In this document: piece after piece, positions 1 through 11,761 of the stretch
Layout: each line of letters opens with the position of its first letter
Position numbering within the stretch: position 1 is the first letter of the stretch
Assembly (NCBI GenBank): GCA_964617565.1
Contig: CAZTYH010000015.1
Location: 1-49,061 of the forward strand
DNA from: JAKJGV01 sp964617565
Lineage (GTDB): Bacteria; Verrucomicrobiota; Kiritimatiellia; CAIQIC01; JAGNIJ01
DNA length: 49,061 bases
Direction of reading: 5' to 3'
Made by a program: the position numbers and the translations under genes
Notes under the pieces: generated by a model
Database searches by the model: none
What the model was told of the DNA's origin: nothing
Seen by the model: the letters and a program-made list of their open reading frames with translations, nothing else

Positions 1-179
1 CGCGCGTCACGCCGCACACTTTGCGCCACAGTTTTGCAACGCACCTGCTGGAGGCGGGCAGCGATATTCGAACCATTCAGGAGCTGTTGGGCCATAGCGA
101 TGTTTCGACAACGATGATCTACACCCATGTACTGAAGAAGGGACCCATGGGGGTGATCAGCCCTCTGGATACGCTTTAA
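1..179 (+). CDS. intI: Integron-type tyrosine recombinase, C-terminal fragment
   Basis: The reading frame is open from base 3 and stops at 177-179, so only the last 58 residues are present; the rest lies left of the window. The visible part holds the end of the tyrosine recombinase catalytic domain: the H-x-L-R box (HTLRHSF), the second histidine in LLGHSDVSTT and the nucleophilic tyrosine in MIYTHV. The ending G-P-M-G-V-x-S-P-L-D-x-L is the signature I know from integron integrases (IntI) rather than XerC/XerD, so this probably carried out attI x attC recombination of gene cassettes. The IntI-specific insertion cannot be seen because it lies upstream. No attC-like site is visible in the 150 bases downstream. 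Confidence 0.75.
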   Translation, partial: RVTPHTLRHSFATHLLEAGSDIRTIQELLGHSDVSTTMIYTHVLKKGPMGVISPLDTL

Positions 180-263
180 CCCGGTTTCTCCCGGCAGAAA
201 ATCCGGCCTGTTCTGGTGAATTGCGCGGCTTTGTTCGATGTGCCGCCGCACTTCCGGCCTTTC

Positions 264-293
264 TTGCGCCGTTTCATACGGGGGTGGTATAGT
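264..293 (+). promoter_or_regulatory. Possible sigma-70 type promoter for uvrA
   Basis: TTGCGC (264-269), an 18-base spacer and TATAGT (288-293) stand 39 bases before the uvrA start. This is a motif match by eye only. It lies in the 153-base gap between the integrase and uvrA, in which nothing else is recognisable. Confidence 0.3.
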
Positions 294-332
294 GGCTGAT
301 TGCATTCATTGAGTTATTCGGCACTGCACTAC

Positions 333-3327
<2,995 letters not shown>

Positions 3328-3331
<4 letters not shown>

Positions 3332-5859
3332 AAAGAGTTTGTTATCCAATCCTGGTCGTTGCGCTGCTGCTTGCGACGGCGGGTCCTGCCCCGGCGCAAT
3401 TCTGGGGGCGCAACCGGCAGGAGAGAAAAGCGGCGCACCTGCGCGCCGGCAAGGCGGCGTTGCAGGACGGCATGTTCGACATGGCGCAGCGGGAGCTGGA
3501 GTCCTATATCGGCCTTGCGGCGACGAGCCGGGAGCGGGCCGAAGGGGTGCTGCTGCTCTCTCGCGCGCTTTTCTGGAAAGGACAATTCCAGGAGGTGGCC
3601 GACCTGTTGCGCAGGCGGGAAGGATGGGCGCGGGGTACGGAGTTCGAGCCGGACTTCCTGCTGCTTCGCGCGCGTGCGTTCTTCGAGTTGCAGAATTATG
3701 CCGAGGCGGTGATGCTGGCGGGCTCTTTCGGCAAACGCTTCCCGACCCATCCGCTCGCGGCGGAGGCGACGCGGTTGCACGCCAAGTGTTGCATCCGCAC
3801 GGAGCAGTTCGAGCCCGCGATCCGCATGCTGGCGTCGTTCGAAAAAGATTACCCTTATTCCATCGAAGTTCCCGAAGCGATGCTCGACTGGGCCGCGGCG
3901 CTGCTGGCGATGGAGCGCACGGAAGAGGCGATTCCGGTGTTGAATCGGCTGGTCACCTCGTTTCCCGGCACGGATGCCGCGACGCAGGCGCGCCTGTGGC
4001 TGGGCAAGCTGTACACGGAACGCAGGCAGTCGGATCTTGCGCGTGAAACGCTGAGCGTACTGGCGGTGCAGGAGAACACGCGTATCGAGCGCCGCGCTGC
4101 CGCGTGGTATTTCCTGGCATCCGTTGAAAGTTCGCAGACCAATCTTGCTGCCGCGATCCAGGCGCTGGATGAAGTGGAGCGGTTGACGGGCGATTCGGGT
4201 TTGCGCGCGCGGTCCGCCGCGTTGCGGGGGCAGGTGCTTGCGCGCATGGGACGCGTGGATGAGGGCATCCTTTCGGTTCGCCAGTCGCTGCGTTCGCTTC
4301 CGGCCTCCACGGCCGCCGAGGCGCAACTGGAGCTTGCCGATATCCTGCTCGACCTTGGCGAATACGACCGGGCCGCGCAGGAGTTCCAGAATTTTCTCGA
4401 CGCTTTCGCGGAGCAGGATGGCGCGGCCCGCGCCATCCAGGGGCGCGCATGGAGCCTCTGGGGTTTGGGCCGCTATGCCGAGGCCGCGAACGCGTTCGAC
4501 AAGTCTTCCGCGCTCTTCACCAACGTGGAAAGGCAGGCGGAATCGGTTTTCAAGGCGGGCGATGCTTATTTTGCGGGGCGGCAGTTCAAGCCGGCCGTTG
4601 AGCGATATCAGCGGGTAGCGCGAAAATTTCCACAGAGTGCTTTCGCCGGCCAGGCCAGCCTGCAGGCGGCGGAATCGCTGGTGCGTCTCGACGATCGCAT
4701 AGCGGCTGAAGCCGAGCTGTTTTCGGTGGTGAGCGATCATTCCGGAACGGCCCTGGCGATCGAGGCGAAGTTGAGGCTGGCGCAATTGAAGGAAGCGGCC
4801 GGATTGTGGGAGCAGGCGCTCGAGTTTTATGACCAGGCGGCAACGAACTGCATCGTTCCGGCCCTGTGCGCTCGCTCGCTGCACGGCGGGGGGCTCATCC
4901 GCTACCGGCTCGGCTTGTTCAAGGATGCGCTCGCGAGCTTTGCGCGGGTTGTGACCGAGTATCCCGGCAGCGAGTTCGCGGAGCAGTCGTTTTACATGCG
5001 CGGCTGGTGCCTCTACCTGCTGGGCAACGCGGAGGAAGCGCTCGCGGTGTGCCGGCAATTCCTGGAAAAATATCCCGAGTCGCGCTGGGGCGCCGACGTC
5101 CTGTTCTGGCTGGGAGAATACTACTTCAATCGCGCCGAGTTTTCAGCCGCCGAGCGCCAGTTCGCCGATCTCGCGGCGCGCTATCCACAGAGCCAGCTCG
5201 CGGCCGATGCCCTGTTCTGGGCGGGGCGAGCCGCCGCCGCGCAGAAGGAATACCTGCGGGCGATCGAGCACTTCTCGGCGCTCTCGAAAAATTATCCGCA
5301 GAGTCCGAAACTGCCCGAGGCGCGTTTTGCGCAGGGCGACGCGTTGAGCGAGCTCGGAAAGTTTCCCACCGCGATTCTCGCGTTCGATGAAATCATCGCC
5401 AAGCATCCCGGGAGTCCGCTCGTGGATGTCGCGTGGGGGCGCAAGGGCGATTGCCAGTTCACGCTCGGCAAGGACGATGGAAAGCGATATCAGGAGGCGC
5501 TGGCGTCCTATCGCATGGTGCTCGACAGTCCGCGCGCGGACCGCGAAATGAAGTGGCAGGCCGAATACAAGATGGGGCGTTGCCGCGAAAAGATGGCGCA
5601 GCCGGAAGAGGCGATGGAGCGCTACATGAGCGTCGTGTATTCGTGGTTGTCCGAAGCGGAGAAAGGGATGCCGGGCGATCCGCTCTGGTTTACGCGCGCG
5701 GCGTTCAGCGCGGCGGAGATACGCGAGACGCAGGAGCGGTGGAGTGATGCCGCGAGCATCTACAAACGGCTGGCGGACGCGGGCGTGTCGGCCTCGGGGG
5801 AGGCGGAGGCGCGGATTCAGCGCATCCGGATGGAGCGGGGGATCACGCCGGGTGATTGA
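3328..5859 (+). CDS. Large periplasmic TPR protein of a Tol-like locus
   Basis: This 843-residue protein starts with a signal peptide (basic MKR, hydrophobic stretch, APAQ cleavage region at about residue 24). The rest is repeated helical pairs of tetratricopeptide type with frequent 'YP.S..A..A.' phrases, as in YbgF/CpoB and BamD-like proteins, from roughly residue 35 to 835. Such proteins are periplasmic protein-protein scaffolds. The start ATG overlaps the uvrA stop by four bases, and the next gene encodes a TolQ/ExbB-like proton channel. The context suggests a role like YbgF/CpoB in a Tol- or TonB-type envelope machine, but no substrate can be named. It is much longer than E. coli CpoB (about 260 residues). 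Confidence 0.85.
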
Positions 5860-5886
5860 GTGTTTCAAGGTGAGCGAGGTGGAATT

Positions 5887-6525
5887 ATGACCATGATGGA
5901 ATTGATGCAAAAAGGCGGGCCCATGATGTGGGTGATCCTTGTCGCCAGCATCGCGGCGACCGCGGTCTTTCTGAAGAAGGCCTTTGACCTGCATCGGGCG
6001 CAAATCAAGTGGAGCGACTTCCTCCGGGGTATCTACAACATCCTGAACCGGCGGAACATTGTCGAGGCGGTCAGCATCTGCGAAGAAACGCCCGGGCCGG
6101 TGGCAAGCCTCGTGCGCGCGGCGGTGCTGCACTATGACGAGGACCGCGAAACGATCCGCCGGGCGATCGAGGAGGCGGGGCTCGTGGAGATCCCGCGGCT
6201 CGAACGCAACCTCGGCATGCTCGCGACACTCGCGCAGACGGCGCCGCTGATGGGTGTGCTCGGGACGATTCTCGGCATGATCCAGATGATGCTGGCCGTG
6301 CAGCAGCGGGCGCCCCTCGTGCAGGCTGGCGACCTGATGGGCGGCATGATGCAGGCGTTGATCGCCAGCGCGGCGGGCCTGGCTGTCGGCATCCTGGCCT
6401 ATGGCGGCTACAACTTCCTCGTCAGCCGCGTCGAAACGGTCGTTCTCGACATGGAAATGGCGGCGGCGGACATTCTCTCTTACCTGACGCGGCGCGGCCG
6501 TGAGTCGGAAAGGCGAAGCGAATGA
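5887..6525 (+). CDS. MotA/TolQ/ExbB proton channel family protein
   Basis: This inner-membrane protein of 212 residues belongs to the family that makes proton channels energising TonB-ExbD or Tol-Pal. An N-terminal membrane helix (residues about 10-28), a cytoplasmic region and two further helices around LATLAQTAPLMGVLGTILGM and MQALIASAAGLAVGILAYGG match the family pattern, including the conserved T-A-P-L-x-G-x-L-G-T-x-x-G phrase. ATG 5887 is preferred because GAGGTGG lies just upstream; a GTG at 5860 would add nine residues. The stop overlaps the start of the exbD-like gene. ExbB and TolQ cannot be separated from sequence alone. Confidence 0.92.
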   Translation: MTMMELMQKGGPMMWVILVASIAATAVFLKKAFDLHRAQIKWSDFLRGIYNILNRRNIVEAVSICEETPGPVASLVRAAVLHYDEDRETIRRAIEEAGLVEIPRLERNLGMLATLAQTAPLMGVLGTILGMIQMMLAVQQRAPLVQAGDLMGGMMQALIASAAGLAVGILAYGGYNFLVSRVETVVLDMEMAAADILSYLTRRGRESERRSE

Positions 6526-6992
6526 ACTTGCCGCAGACTCCAGGACATGATGAGCGGATGCGCTTTCTGCAGCGGCGCTTCATGGCGCGCTGCAAGCCGT
6601 TCCGCGGGCCGATGCCCGCAGTCGCGCTGCTCAACCTGGTGCTGCTGGTGATCATGTTCGTCGTTTTCCAGTCCTCGTTCGTGCTGAAACCCGGCGTGGT
6701 CGTGAGCCTGCCGTCATCGCCGTTTGTTTCCGGCCTGCCCTACAGTGCGCGCGTGGTGACGATCACGCAGGAAGGATTGATTTTCTTCGAGGACGAGCAG
6801 GTGCCGCTGGACAAGCTGCAATCCGCGTTCGCCCAGATGGTGTACGAGCGACCGGACGCGCCGCTGGTGATCGAGGCGGACAGCCGCGTACAGCACGCCG
6901 TGATCATCCGCGTGTACAACCTGGCCATGGCGGTGGGGGTGCGCGAGGTGCTGCTCGCCACGCGTGCCGGTTCCGCGGGGGTGCCTCCGTGA
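6522..6992 (+). CDS. ExbD/TolR family protein with Asn in place of membrane Asp
   Basis: The product (156 residues) has a short cytoplasmic N-terminus, one membrane helix (residues about 31-50) and a periplasmic domain beginning SSFVLKPGVVVSLP, the typical ExbD/TolR layout. It should form the channel stator with the preceding TolQ/ExbB-like protein. In ExbD and TolR the helix carries an essential proton-carrying Asp (as in PLIDVVL). Here the aligned position is Asn38 in ALLNLVLL. This alignment is by eye. Either proton transfer works differently or another acidic residue takes over. It starts by ATGA overlap with the previous gene and ends by GTGA overlap with the next, so it is translationally coupled. 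Confidence 0.88.
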   Translation: MNLPQTPGHDERMRFLQRRFMARCKPFRGPMPAVALLNLVLLVIMFVVFQSSFVLKPGVVVSLPSSPFVSGLPYSARVVTITQEGLIFFEDEQVPLDKLQSAFAQMVYERPDAPLVIEADSRVQHAVIIRVYNLAMAVGVREVLLATRAGSAGVPP

Positions 6993-7795
6993 GCGCTGCA
7001 GCCGGCAGCGGTTTCGCAGGGACGTTCCTTCCGCGGCGCGCAAGGCCCTGGCTGGTTGCGGTTGTGCTGGCGCTCGGCTGGCATTCCGTCTGGTGGGTTT
7101 GGTTGCAGGGGTTGGAAGTGAGGGCGAGACCGCTCGGGTCGGGCGTTCCGGCGGTGCACTACCGGCCGGTCATGAGCGATGCAGCGGGGTCCGCCGACGT
7201 TTCGCGCAACGGTGTTGCTGCGTGGGCGCCGACCCTCTTTGCCCTGCCCGCGCCGGCGGGATTCAGCCGCCCCGTACTCACGAATGAGATCGGGGTACGA
7301 CCGCCCCTCGCGATGCCGGCAGCGGATGCCCGGTATCTCCCAAGGCCGCCGCGCGCCGTATCGGAGCCCGACCTGGCCGATGTGGGGCCGCGGATGGATG
7401 TTGCGGTGCATACGGTACTGACTTCGTTCCCTTTGCGTGTCCAGGCGAAACCGGTCTTCGAGCGCACCGTGTTGACAGGCGCCGTGGTGCGCACGGAGCT
7501 TGCCGGCGGGCTTGAACCCGGCGCGCTCCGGGATGCCCATCTCCCCGAGTGGCCGCAATCGTTGCGCGACCGGTCCTGGGATGTGGCGGCTTTTGTCGAG
7601 ACGGATGAAGAAGGCCGTTTGGGCCGGGTTTTTCTCGAGCGCAGAACGCCTTCGGAGCCGTTCAACAATGAGCTGGTGCGGGTCATGCGGTCCTGGCGCG
7701 TGGACGGTGTTGAGCATCCCGCTTCGGGTCGCATCATCATTCGCACCTTTGTGCCCGTTGCGACGCCGCAGGCGCAGGAGGGCCGGAAACCATGA
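6989..7795 (+). CDS. TonB-like envelope protein
   Basis: This 268-residue protein has one N-terminal membrane helix after a basic start (about residues 18-40), a proline-containing middle and a C-terminal region. The last 80 residues (EWPQSLRDRSWDVAAFVETD ... LERRTPSEPFNNELVRVMRSW ... IIIRTFVP) have the strand-helix-strand rhythm of a TonB C-terminal domain, although the similarity is weak. The position directly after ExbB- and ExbD-like genes supports a TonB or TolA-type energy-transducing role. GTG 6989 is chosen because it overlaps the upstream stop (GTGA). No TolB, Pal or TonB-dependent receptor is present nearby. Confidence 0.6.
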   Translation: MSAAAGSGFAGTFLPRRARPWLVAVVLALGWHSVWWVWLQGLEVRARPLGSGVPAVHYRPVMSDAAGSADVSRNGVAAWAPTLFALPAPAGFSRPVLTNEIGVRPPLAMPAADARYLPRPPRAVSEPDLADVGPRMDVAVHTVLTSFPLRVQAKPVFERTVLTGAVVRTELAGGLEPGALRDAHLPEWPQSLRDRSWDVAAFVETDEEGRLGRVFLERRTPSEPFNNELVRVMRSWRVDGVEHPASGRIIIRTFVPVATPQAQEGRKP

Positions 7796-8025
7796 TCCGC
7801 GTTTCACAGCCCATGCTCATATTTGTACCGTTTCTCTTCTCGCTTGTCGCGCTTTTCACCGCGGCGGTATATTACGCCGCCCGACGCTCCGCCTCGCGGG
7901 TTCGCAAGTCCGGCTCGCGCATCTACCGTTGCGCGGCTTGCGATCACGTCTATGTGGACGCGCGCGATGTGCCGCTGGCCCGATGCCCGCGATGCGCTTG
8001 TTTGAACGAGGCTGTTAAACGATAG
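7792..8025 (+). CDS. Small membrane protein with cytoplasm-or-periplasm zinc ribbon
   Basis: A 77-residue protein with one hydrophobic segment (residues 8-30), a basic stretch and a zinc ribbon formed by Cys47-x2-Cys50 and Cys65-x2-Cys68 (CAAC ... CPRC). It overlaps the TonB-like gene by four bases (ATGA) and sits ten bases before hisD, so it is co-transcribed with the Tol-like genes. The basic residues after the helix suggest that the ribbon may face the cytoplasm, but topology is not certain. I do not recognise a named family. Confidence 0.7.
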   Translation: MIRVSQPMLIFVPFLFSLVALFTAAVYYAARRSASRVRKSGSRIYRCAACDHVYVDARDVPLARCPRCACLNEAVKR

Positions 8026-8035
8026 GGGGCAGATC

Positions 8036-9337
8036 ATGCTGGTCCGAATTGAAAAGTGGACGCCTAGAAACAGGTCCGAAGCCGTGGAGGCGTTTCTCAA
8101 TCGCCCTGCCTTCGATCCCGCCGCCGAAGAGGCCGCGCGTAAAGCGCTGGCCGACATTCGCGCGCGCGGCGACGAGGCCGTGGCGGAATGCGTGAAACAA
8201 TTCGACGGCGCGGATCTCAAGCCCGGGCAGTTCGCGGTGACTTCCGAGGAGCGTAAAGCGGCCATCGCGGCGATAGACAGCGACTTCAAGCGCGCCGCAA
8301 TGGATGTGCACAAGCGCATCACGAAATTCGCGCAGGCCGGCTTGCGCAAGGATTGGAGCATTCCCACCGTCAAGGGCGGAACGCTGGGCGAAAGTTACGT
8401 GCCGCTTGCGCGCGTCGGCTGCTATATCCCCGCGGGCGCGGCGCCGTTGGCCTCCACCGCGCTGATGACCGTTACGCTTGCGCGCGTCGCCGACGTGCGT
8501 GAAGTGGTCGCATGCACCCCCGCTGCGGCGGACGGAACGATCAATCCCTACCTGCTGTACGCCCTCGACCTTTCCGGCGCGTCGGAAATTTACAAGGTGG
8601 GCGGCATCCAGGCGATCGGCGCGATGGCGTACGGAACGAAAACAATTCGCAAGGTGCAGAAGATCGTCGGGCCGGGCGGACCGTATGTCACGGCCGCCAA
8701 GCGCCTCGTGTACGGGGACGTGGACCTGGACATGGTGGCGGGCCCGAGCGAGATCGCGGTGCTCGCCGACGAAAAGGCGCGGCCGGAGTATGTCGCAGCC
8801 GACCTGCTTTCACAGGCGGAGCACGGCACCGGGCAGGAGAAGGCGCTGATGGTGACGCCCTCGCAGAAACTGGCCGAGGCGGTCCAGGCAGAGCTGGTGA
8901 AGCAGACGAAAAAACTGTCGCGCAAGGAAGCGATCGGCAAAGTGCTCGCCGAGGGATCGCTGATCGTGGTGGTAGACAATCTCGACGCGGGCATGGAATT
9001 GTGCAACCGCTTTGCGCCGGAGCACATGGAAATCCTGGTTGAGGAACCCCGCCGTTGGGCGCAGAAAGTTCGCACAGCCGGCGCCGTGTTCCTGGGCGCG
9101 TTCACACCGGAGTGCGCGGGGGATTTTGCCGCGGGCCCGAGCCACGTGCTTCCCACCGGCGGCACGGCGGCGATGTTCTCCGGGCTGACGGTGGATTCGT
9201 TCCGCCGCAAGCAGAGCATCATCTCGCTCACGCGGGCGGACTTGAAGGATGTGTTGCCCATTATCGAGGCGTTCGGGCGGGTTGAGCAACTCGATGCGCA
9301 CGCGCGTTCCGCGAAGATCCGTTTTGAGGCTGGTTGA
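8036..9337 (+). CDS. hisD: Histidinol dehydrogenase
   Basis: HisD makes histidine from histidinol in two NAD-dependent, zinc-dependent oxidations, the last steps of the pathway. The 433-residue length fits the family (about 430). Recognisable motifs are YVPLARVGCYIPAG, the VAGPSEIAVLAD nucleotide region, SQAEHGTGQEKALMVT with the zinc-binding Gln/His pair, FAPEHMEIL and the C-terminal AGDFAAGPSHVLPTGG. The start ATG follows GGGGG with a short spacer. It is followed directly by hisC, with a six-base gap to the ATG chosen there. Confidence 0.96.
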   Translation: MLVRIEKWTPRNRSEAVEAFLNRPAFDPAAEEAARKALADIRARGDEAVAECVKQFDGADLKPGQFAVTSEERKAAIAAIDSDFKRAAMDVHKRITKFAQAGLRKDWSIPTVKGGTLGESYVPLARVGCYIPAGAAPLASTALMTVTLARVADVREVVACTPAAADGTINPYLLYALDLSGASEIYKVGGIQAIGAMAYGTKTIRKVQKIVGPGGPYVTAAKRLVYGDVDLDMVAGPSEIAVLADEKARPEYVAADLLSQAEHGTGQEKALMVTPSQKLAEAVQAELVKQTKKLSRKEAIGKVLAEGSLIVVVDNLDAGMELCNRFAPEHMEILVEEPRRWAQKVRTAGAVFLGAFTPECAGDFAAGPSHVLPTGGTAAMFSGLTVDSFRRKQSIISLTRADLKDVLPIIEAFGRVEQLDAHARSAKIRFEAG

Positions 9338-9343
9338 TTGGTC

Positions 9344-10375
9344 ATGACAAAATACATTAAGAAAGCCGTGCAGGAACTGGCCGCATACACGCCCGGCGAG
9401 CAGCCGCGCGAGCGCGACATCATCAAGCTCAATACCAATGAGAACGCGTACCCTCCGTCGCCGAAGATCGCGGAGGTGCTTCGCCGTCCGGCCGATGCGC
9501 TTCGGCTGTATCCCGATCCCGTTTGTCACGAGTTGCGGAACGTGATCGCGAATCTTCACCAGTGCCGTGCCGAGCAGGTTTTTGTCGGCAACGGTTCCGA
9601 CGAGGTGCTTGCACTGTGTGTGCGGGCTTTCGTCGAGCGCAGCGGGTCCGTGGGCTATCACGAACCGTCCTATTCACTTTACCCGGTTCTGGCCGCCATC
9701 CATGAAGTGGAGACAAGGCCTGTTTCGTTGAGCGCCGATTTTTCGTGGTCCATGCCGGAGGGGTATGCGGCCTCGCTCTTTTTCCTCGCAAACCCCAACG
9801 CGCCGACGAGCATCCTGTATCCGAAGGACATGGTGCGTTCTTTCTGCAAGGGCTTTTCGGGCGTCGTTCTGATTGACGAGGCGTACGTGGATTTCGCGCG
9901 GGAGAACTGCATGGACCTGGCGCTGTCCATGGATAATGTCCTCGTGGCCCGCACGCTGTCGAAGTCCTATTCTCTTGCCGGGTTGCGTGTCGGCTACGTG
10001 ATCGGGTCCGAGGCCTTGATCGGGGCGATGTACAAGATCAAGGATTCATACAACGTCAGCCGGCTGTCGCAGGAGATCGCCCTGGCGGCGCTGCTGGATC
10101 GCGGTCACATGGAGCGGAACGTTGCGCGCATCCGCGACACGCGCGACCGCGTGGCGAACGAATTGCGCGGCCTGGGTTTTGGCGTGGCGCCATCCGAGAC
10201 CAATTTTCTGTGGGTCAAACCGCCGCCGGGCCGCACCGCGCAACAGGTGTTCGAGGACCTGCGCAAACGAAAGATACTGGCCCGCTATTTTCCCGGTCCG
10301 CGCACGGGCGAGTACCTGCGCATCACGGTCGCCACCGAAGGCGAGATGCGCGCGCTGGTGGACGCATTGCGATAA
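9344..10375 (+). CDS. hisC: Histidinol-phosphate aminotransferase
   Basis: HisC is a PLP enzyme that transfers an amino group from glutamate to imidazole acetol phosphate. The 343-residue product has the class I/II aminotransferase pattern: LNTNENAYPPSP near the start, VFVGNGSDEVLALC, NPNAPTS, the IDEAYVDFA aspartate that contacts PLP, and the PLP-binding lysine in ARTLSKSYSLAGLRVGY. ATG 9344 gives MTKYIKKAVQEL; a TTG two codons upstream is less likely. It lies between hisD and hisB in one operon-like array. Confidence 0.95.
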   Translation: MTKYIKKAVQELAAYTPGEQPRERDIIKLNTNENAYPPSPKIAEVLRRPADALRLYPDPVCHELRNVIANLHQCRAEQVFVGNGSDEVLALCVRAFVERSGSVGYHEPSYSLYPVLAAIHEVETRPVSLSADFSWSMPEGYAASLFFLANPNAPTSILYPKDMVRSFCKGFSGVVLIDEAYVDFARENCMDLALSMDNVLVARTLSKSYSLAGLRVGYVIGSEALIGAMYKIKDSYNVSRLSQEIALAALLDRGHMERNVARIRDTRDRVANELRGLGFGVAPSETNFLWVKPPPGRTAQQVFEDLRKRKILARYFPGPRTGEYLRITVATEGEMRALVDALR

Positions 10376-10414
10376 ACAGCGCTTCTGGCCGTCGTTGAGC
10401 CTCGACTTTTCCCG

Positions 10415-10444
10415 TTGAACCGGGCCGCTGAACGGCTGTATCCT
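10415..10444 (+). promoter_or_regulatory. Possible internal promoter giving a leaderless hisB transcript
   Basis: TTGAAC (10415-10420), 18 bases, then TATCCT (10439-10444). Only nine bases separate the last base of the -10 element from the hisB ATG at 10454, so transcription from it would begin at or next to the start codon. Match by eye. Confidence 0.3.
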
Positions 10445-10453
10445 GTTCGCGCC

Positions 10454-11044
10454 ATGAAAAAACGAACGGCCAGAGTGGATCGTAAGACGCGCGAAACCGA
10501 TATCAGCATCCAGCTTAATGTGGATGGCGAAGGGCGTTATCGTATCTCGACGGGTATTCCCTTCCTGAATCACATGCTCGAACTGCTTGCCAAGCATGCG
10601 TGTCTCGACGTGGTGGTGCGCGCGAAGGGCGACCTCGACGTGGACTATCACCACACGGTGGAAGATGTCGGGCTCGCGCTGGGCGAGGCTTTGAACAAGG
10701 CGTTGGGCGACCGCAAGGGGATCACGCGGTACGGCTGGTGTGTGCTTCCGATGGATGATGCGCTGAGCCGTGTCGCGCTGGATCTCGGCGGGCGGCCTTA
10801 CCTGGTTTACGAGGTGGCGACGCGCAAGAAAAAGATCCGCGATTTCGACCTCGGGTTGATCAAGGAGTTTTTCCAGGCGTTCACCGTCCAGGCGCGCATG
10901 AACCTGCACATCAAGTTGATGTATGGGGAGGAACCGCATCACGCCTATGAAGCGGTGTTCAAGGCGCTGGCGCGGGCGCTGCGCATGGCGATGGAGCGCG
11001 ATCCCCGCGTCAAGGATGTGCCGTCGAGCAAAGGAAAGATATGA
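10454..11044 (+). CDS. hisB: Imidazoleglycerol-phosphate dehydratase
   Basis: This is the manganese-dependent dehydratase of histidine synthesis. The product of 196 residues matches the monofunctional bacterial enzyme, without the phosphatase domain found in E. coli HisB. Conserved parts are TGIPFLNHMLELLAKHACLD, the DVDYHHTVEDVGLALGEAL metal-binding motif and HHAYEAVFKALARAL. ATG 10454 begins MKKRTARVDRKTRETDI; upstream codons 10415-10453 are open but contain promoter-like sequence and no ribosome-binding site. A palindromic intergenic element separates it from hisH. Confidence 0.95.
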   Translation: MKKRTARVDRKTRETDISIQLNVDGEGRYRISTGIPFLNHMLELLAKHACLDVVVRAKGDLDVDYHHTVEDVGLALGEALNKALGDRKGITRYGWCVLPMDDALSRVALDLGGRPYLVYEVATRKKKIRDFDLGLIKEFFQAFTVQARMNLHIKLMYGEEPHHAYEAVFKALARALRMAMERDPRVKDVPSSKGKI

Positions 11045-11132
11045 AGAGGGAGTGATGGAGTGTTGGAGTGATGGAGTGATGGGCTGAGTTTCATTACTCC
11101 AATACTCCATCACTCCCTCGCTCCAACTCTTC
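11045..11132. repeat. Imperfect inverted repeat built from GGAGTGAT units
   Basis: Between hisB and hisH the left arm consists of tandem GGAGTGAT/GGAGTGTT units and the right arm (from about 11092) of their complement, TACTCCA...ATCACTCCC, with a short GGGCTGAGTTTC centre. The arms pair over more than 20 bases with few mismatches. The element lies between co-directional genes and would form a strong hairpin in the his mRNA. No T-run follows, so it is not an ordinary terminator. Confidence 0.7.
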
Positions 11133-11140
11133 ACCCCCAC

Positions 11141-11761
11141 ATGATCGCGATCATTGACTATGGCATGGGCAACCTTGGAAGCGTGAGCAACGCGTGCGCG
11201 TTTCTCGGGCTCGAGGCCCGCATCGTCGGGAAGCCGGAAGAACTGGTCTCCTGCCGCGCAATGATTCTGCCCGGCGTGGGCGCGTTCGGCGATTGCATGG
11301 AGCATTTGAGATCGCACGGATTCGTGGATGTGGTGAAAGAGTGGATCGCCGCGGACAAACCGTTTCTCGGCATTTGTCTCGGCCTCCAGGTGCTTTACGA
11401 AGGCAGCGAAGAATCGCCGGGCGTAGCGGGGCTGGGCGTTTTGCCGGGGCAGGCGTTGCGTTTTGTCGCGACGCCGGATTTGAAGGTGCCCCAGATCGGA
11501 TGGAACAAGGTCAGGCAGCGCGCCAAAAGCTGTCCGCTTTTCGCGAAGGTGCCGGACGAGTCTTACTTCTACTTCGTGCACTCCTTTTATGCGCCGTTGT
11601 CGGGTACGGAAACGGATGCGGGTGTCACGAATTACGGGTTGGATTATGCTTCCGCGATCTGGCGGGGCCGGATGATAGCCGTGCAGTTCCACCCGGAGAA
11701 AAGCCAGGCTGCCGGCTTGCAGATGCTCAAGAATTTTGGAGAGTGGGTGACAGGATGCTGA
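11141..11761 (+). CDS. hisH: Imidazole glycerol phosphate synthase, glutaminase subunit
   Basis: HisH releases ammonia from glutamine and passes it to HisF. The 206-residue product carries the class I glutamine amidotransferase features: the N-terminal IDYGMGNLGSV, LPGVGAFGDCM, the nucleophile elbow PFLGICLGLQVL with the catalytic cysteine, and the catalytic VQFHPEKS histidine and glutamate. Its partner HisF is not in the window. The stop overlaps the hisA start by several bases (GGATGCTGA). Confidence 0.95.
   Translation: MIAIIDYGMGNLGSVSNACAFLGLEARIVGKPEELVSCRAMILPGVGAFGDCMEHLRSHGFVDVVKEWIAADKPFLGICLGLQVLYEGSEESPGVAGLGVLPGQALRFVATPDLKVPQIGWNKVRQRAKSCPLFAKVPDESYFYFVHSFYAPLSGTETDAGVTNYGLDYASAIWRGRMIAVQFHPEKSQAAGLQMLKNFGEWVTGC

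Noticed and set aside
180..332. attI or attC site next to the integrase fragment
   Set aside because: No RYYYAAC...GTTRRRY pair with a palindromic centre is visible.
10046..11692. Long minus-strand open frame (548 codons) opposite hisC, hisB and hisH
   Set aside because: Arg/His/Gln-rich composition and full overlap with well-supported his genes mark it as a high-GC shadow frame.
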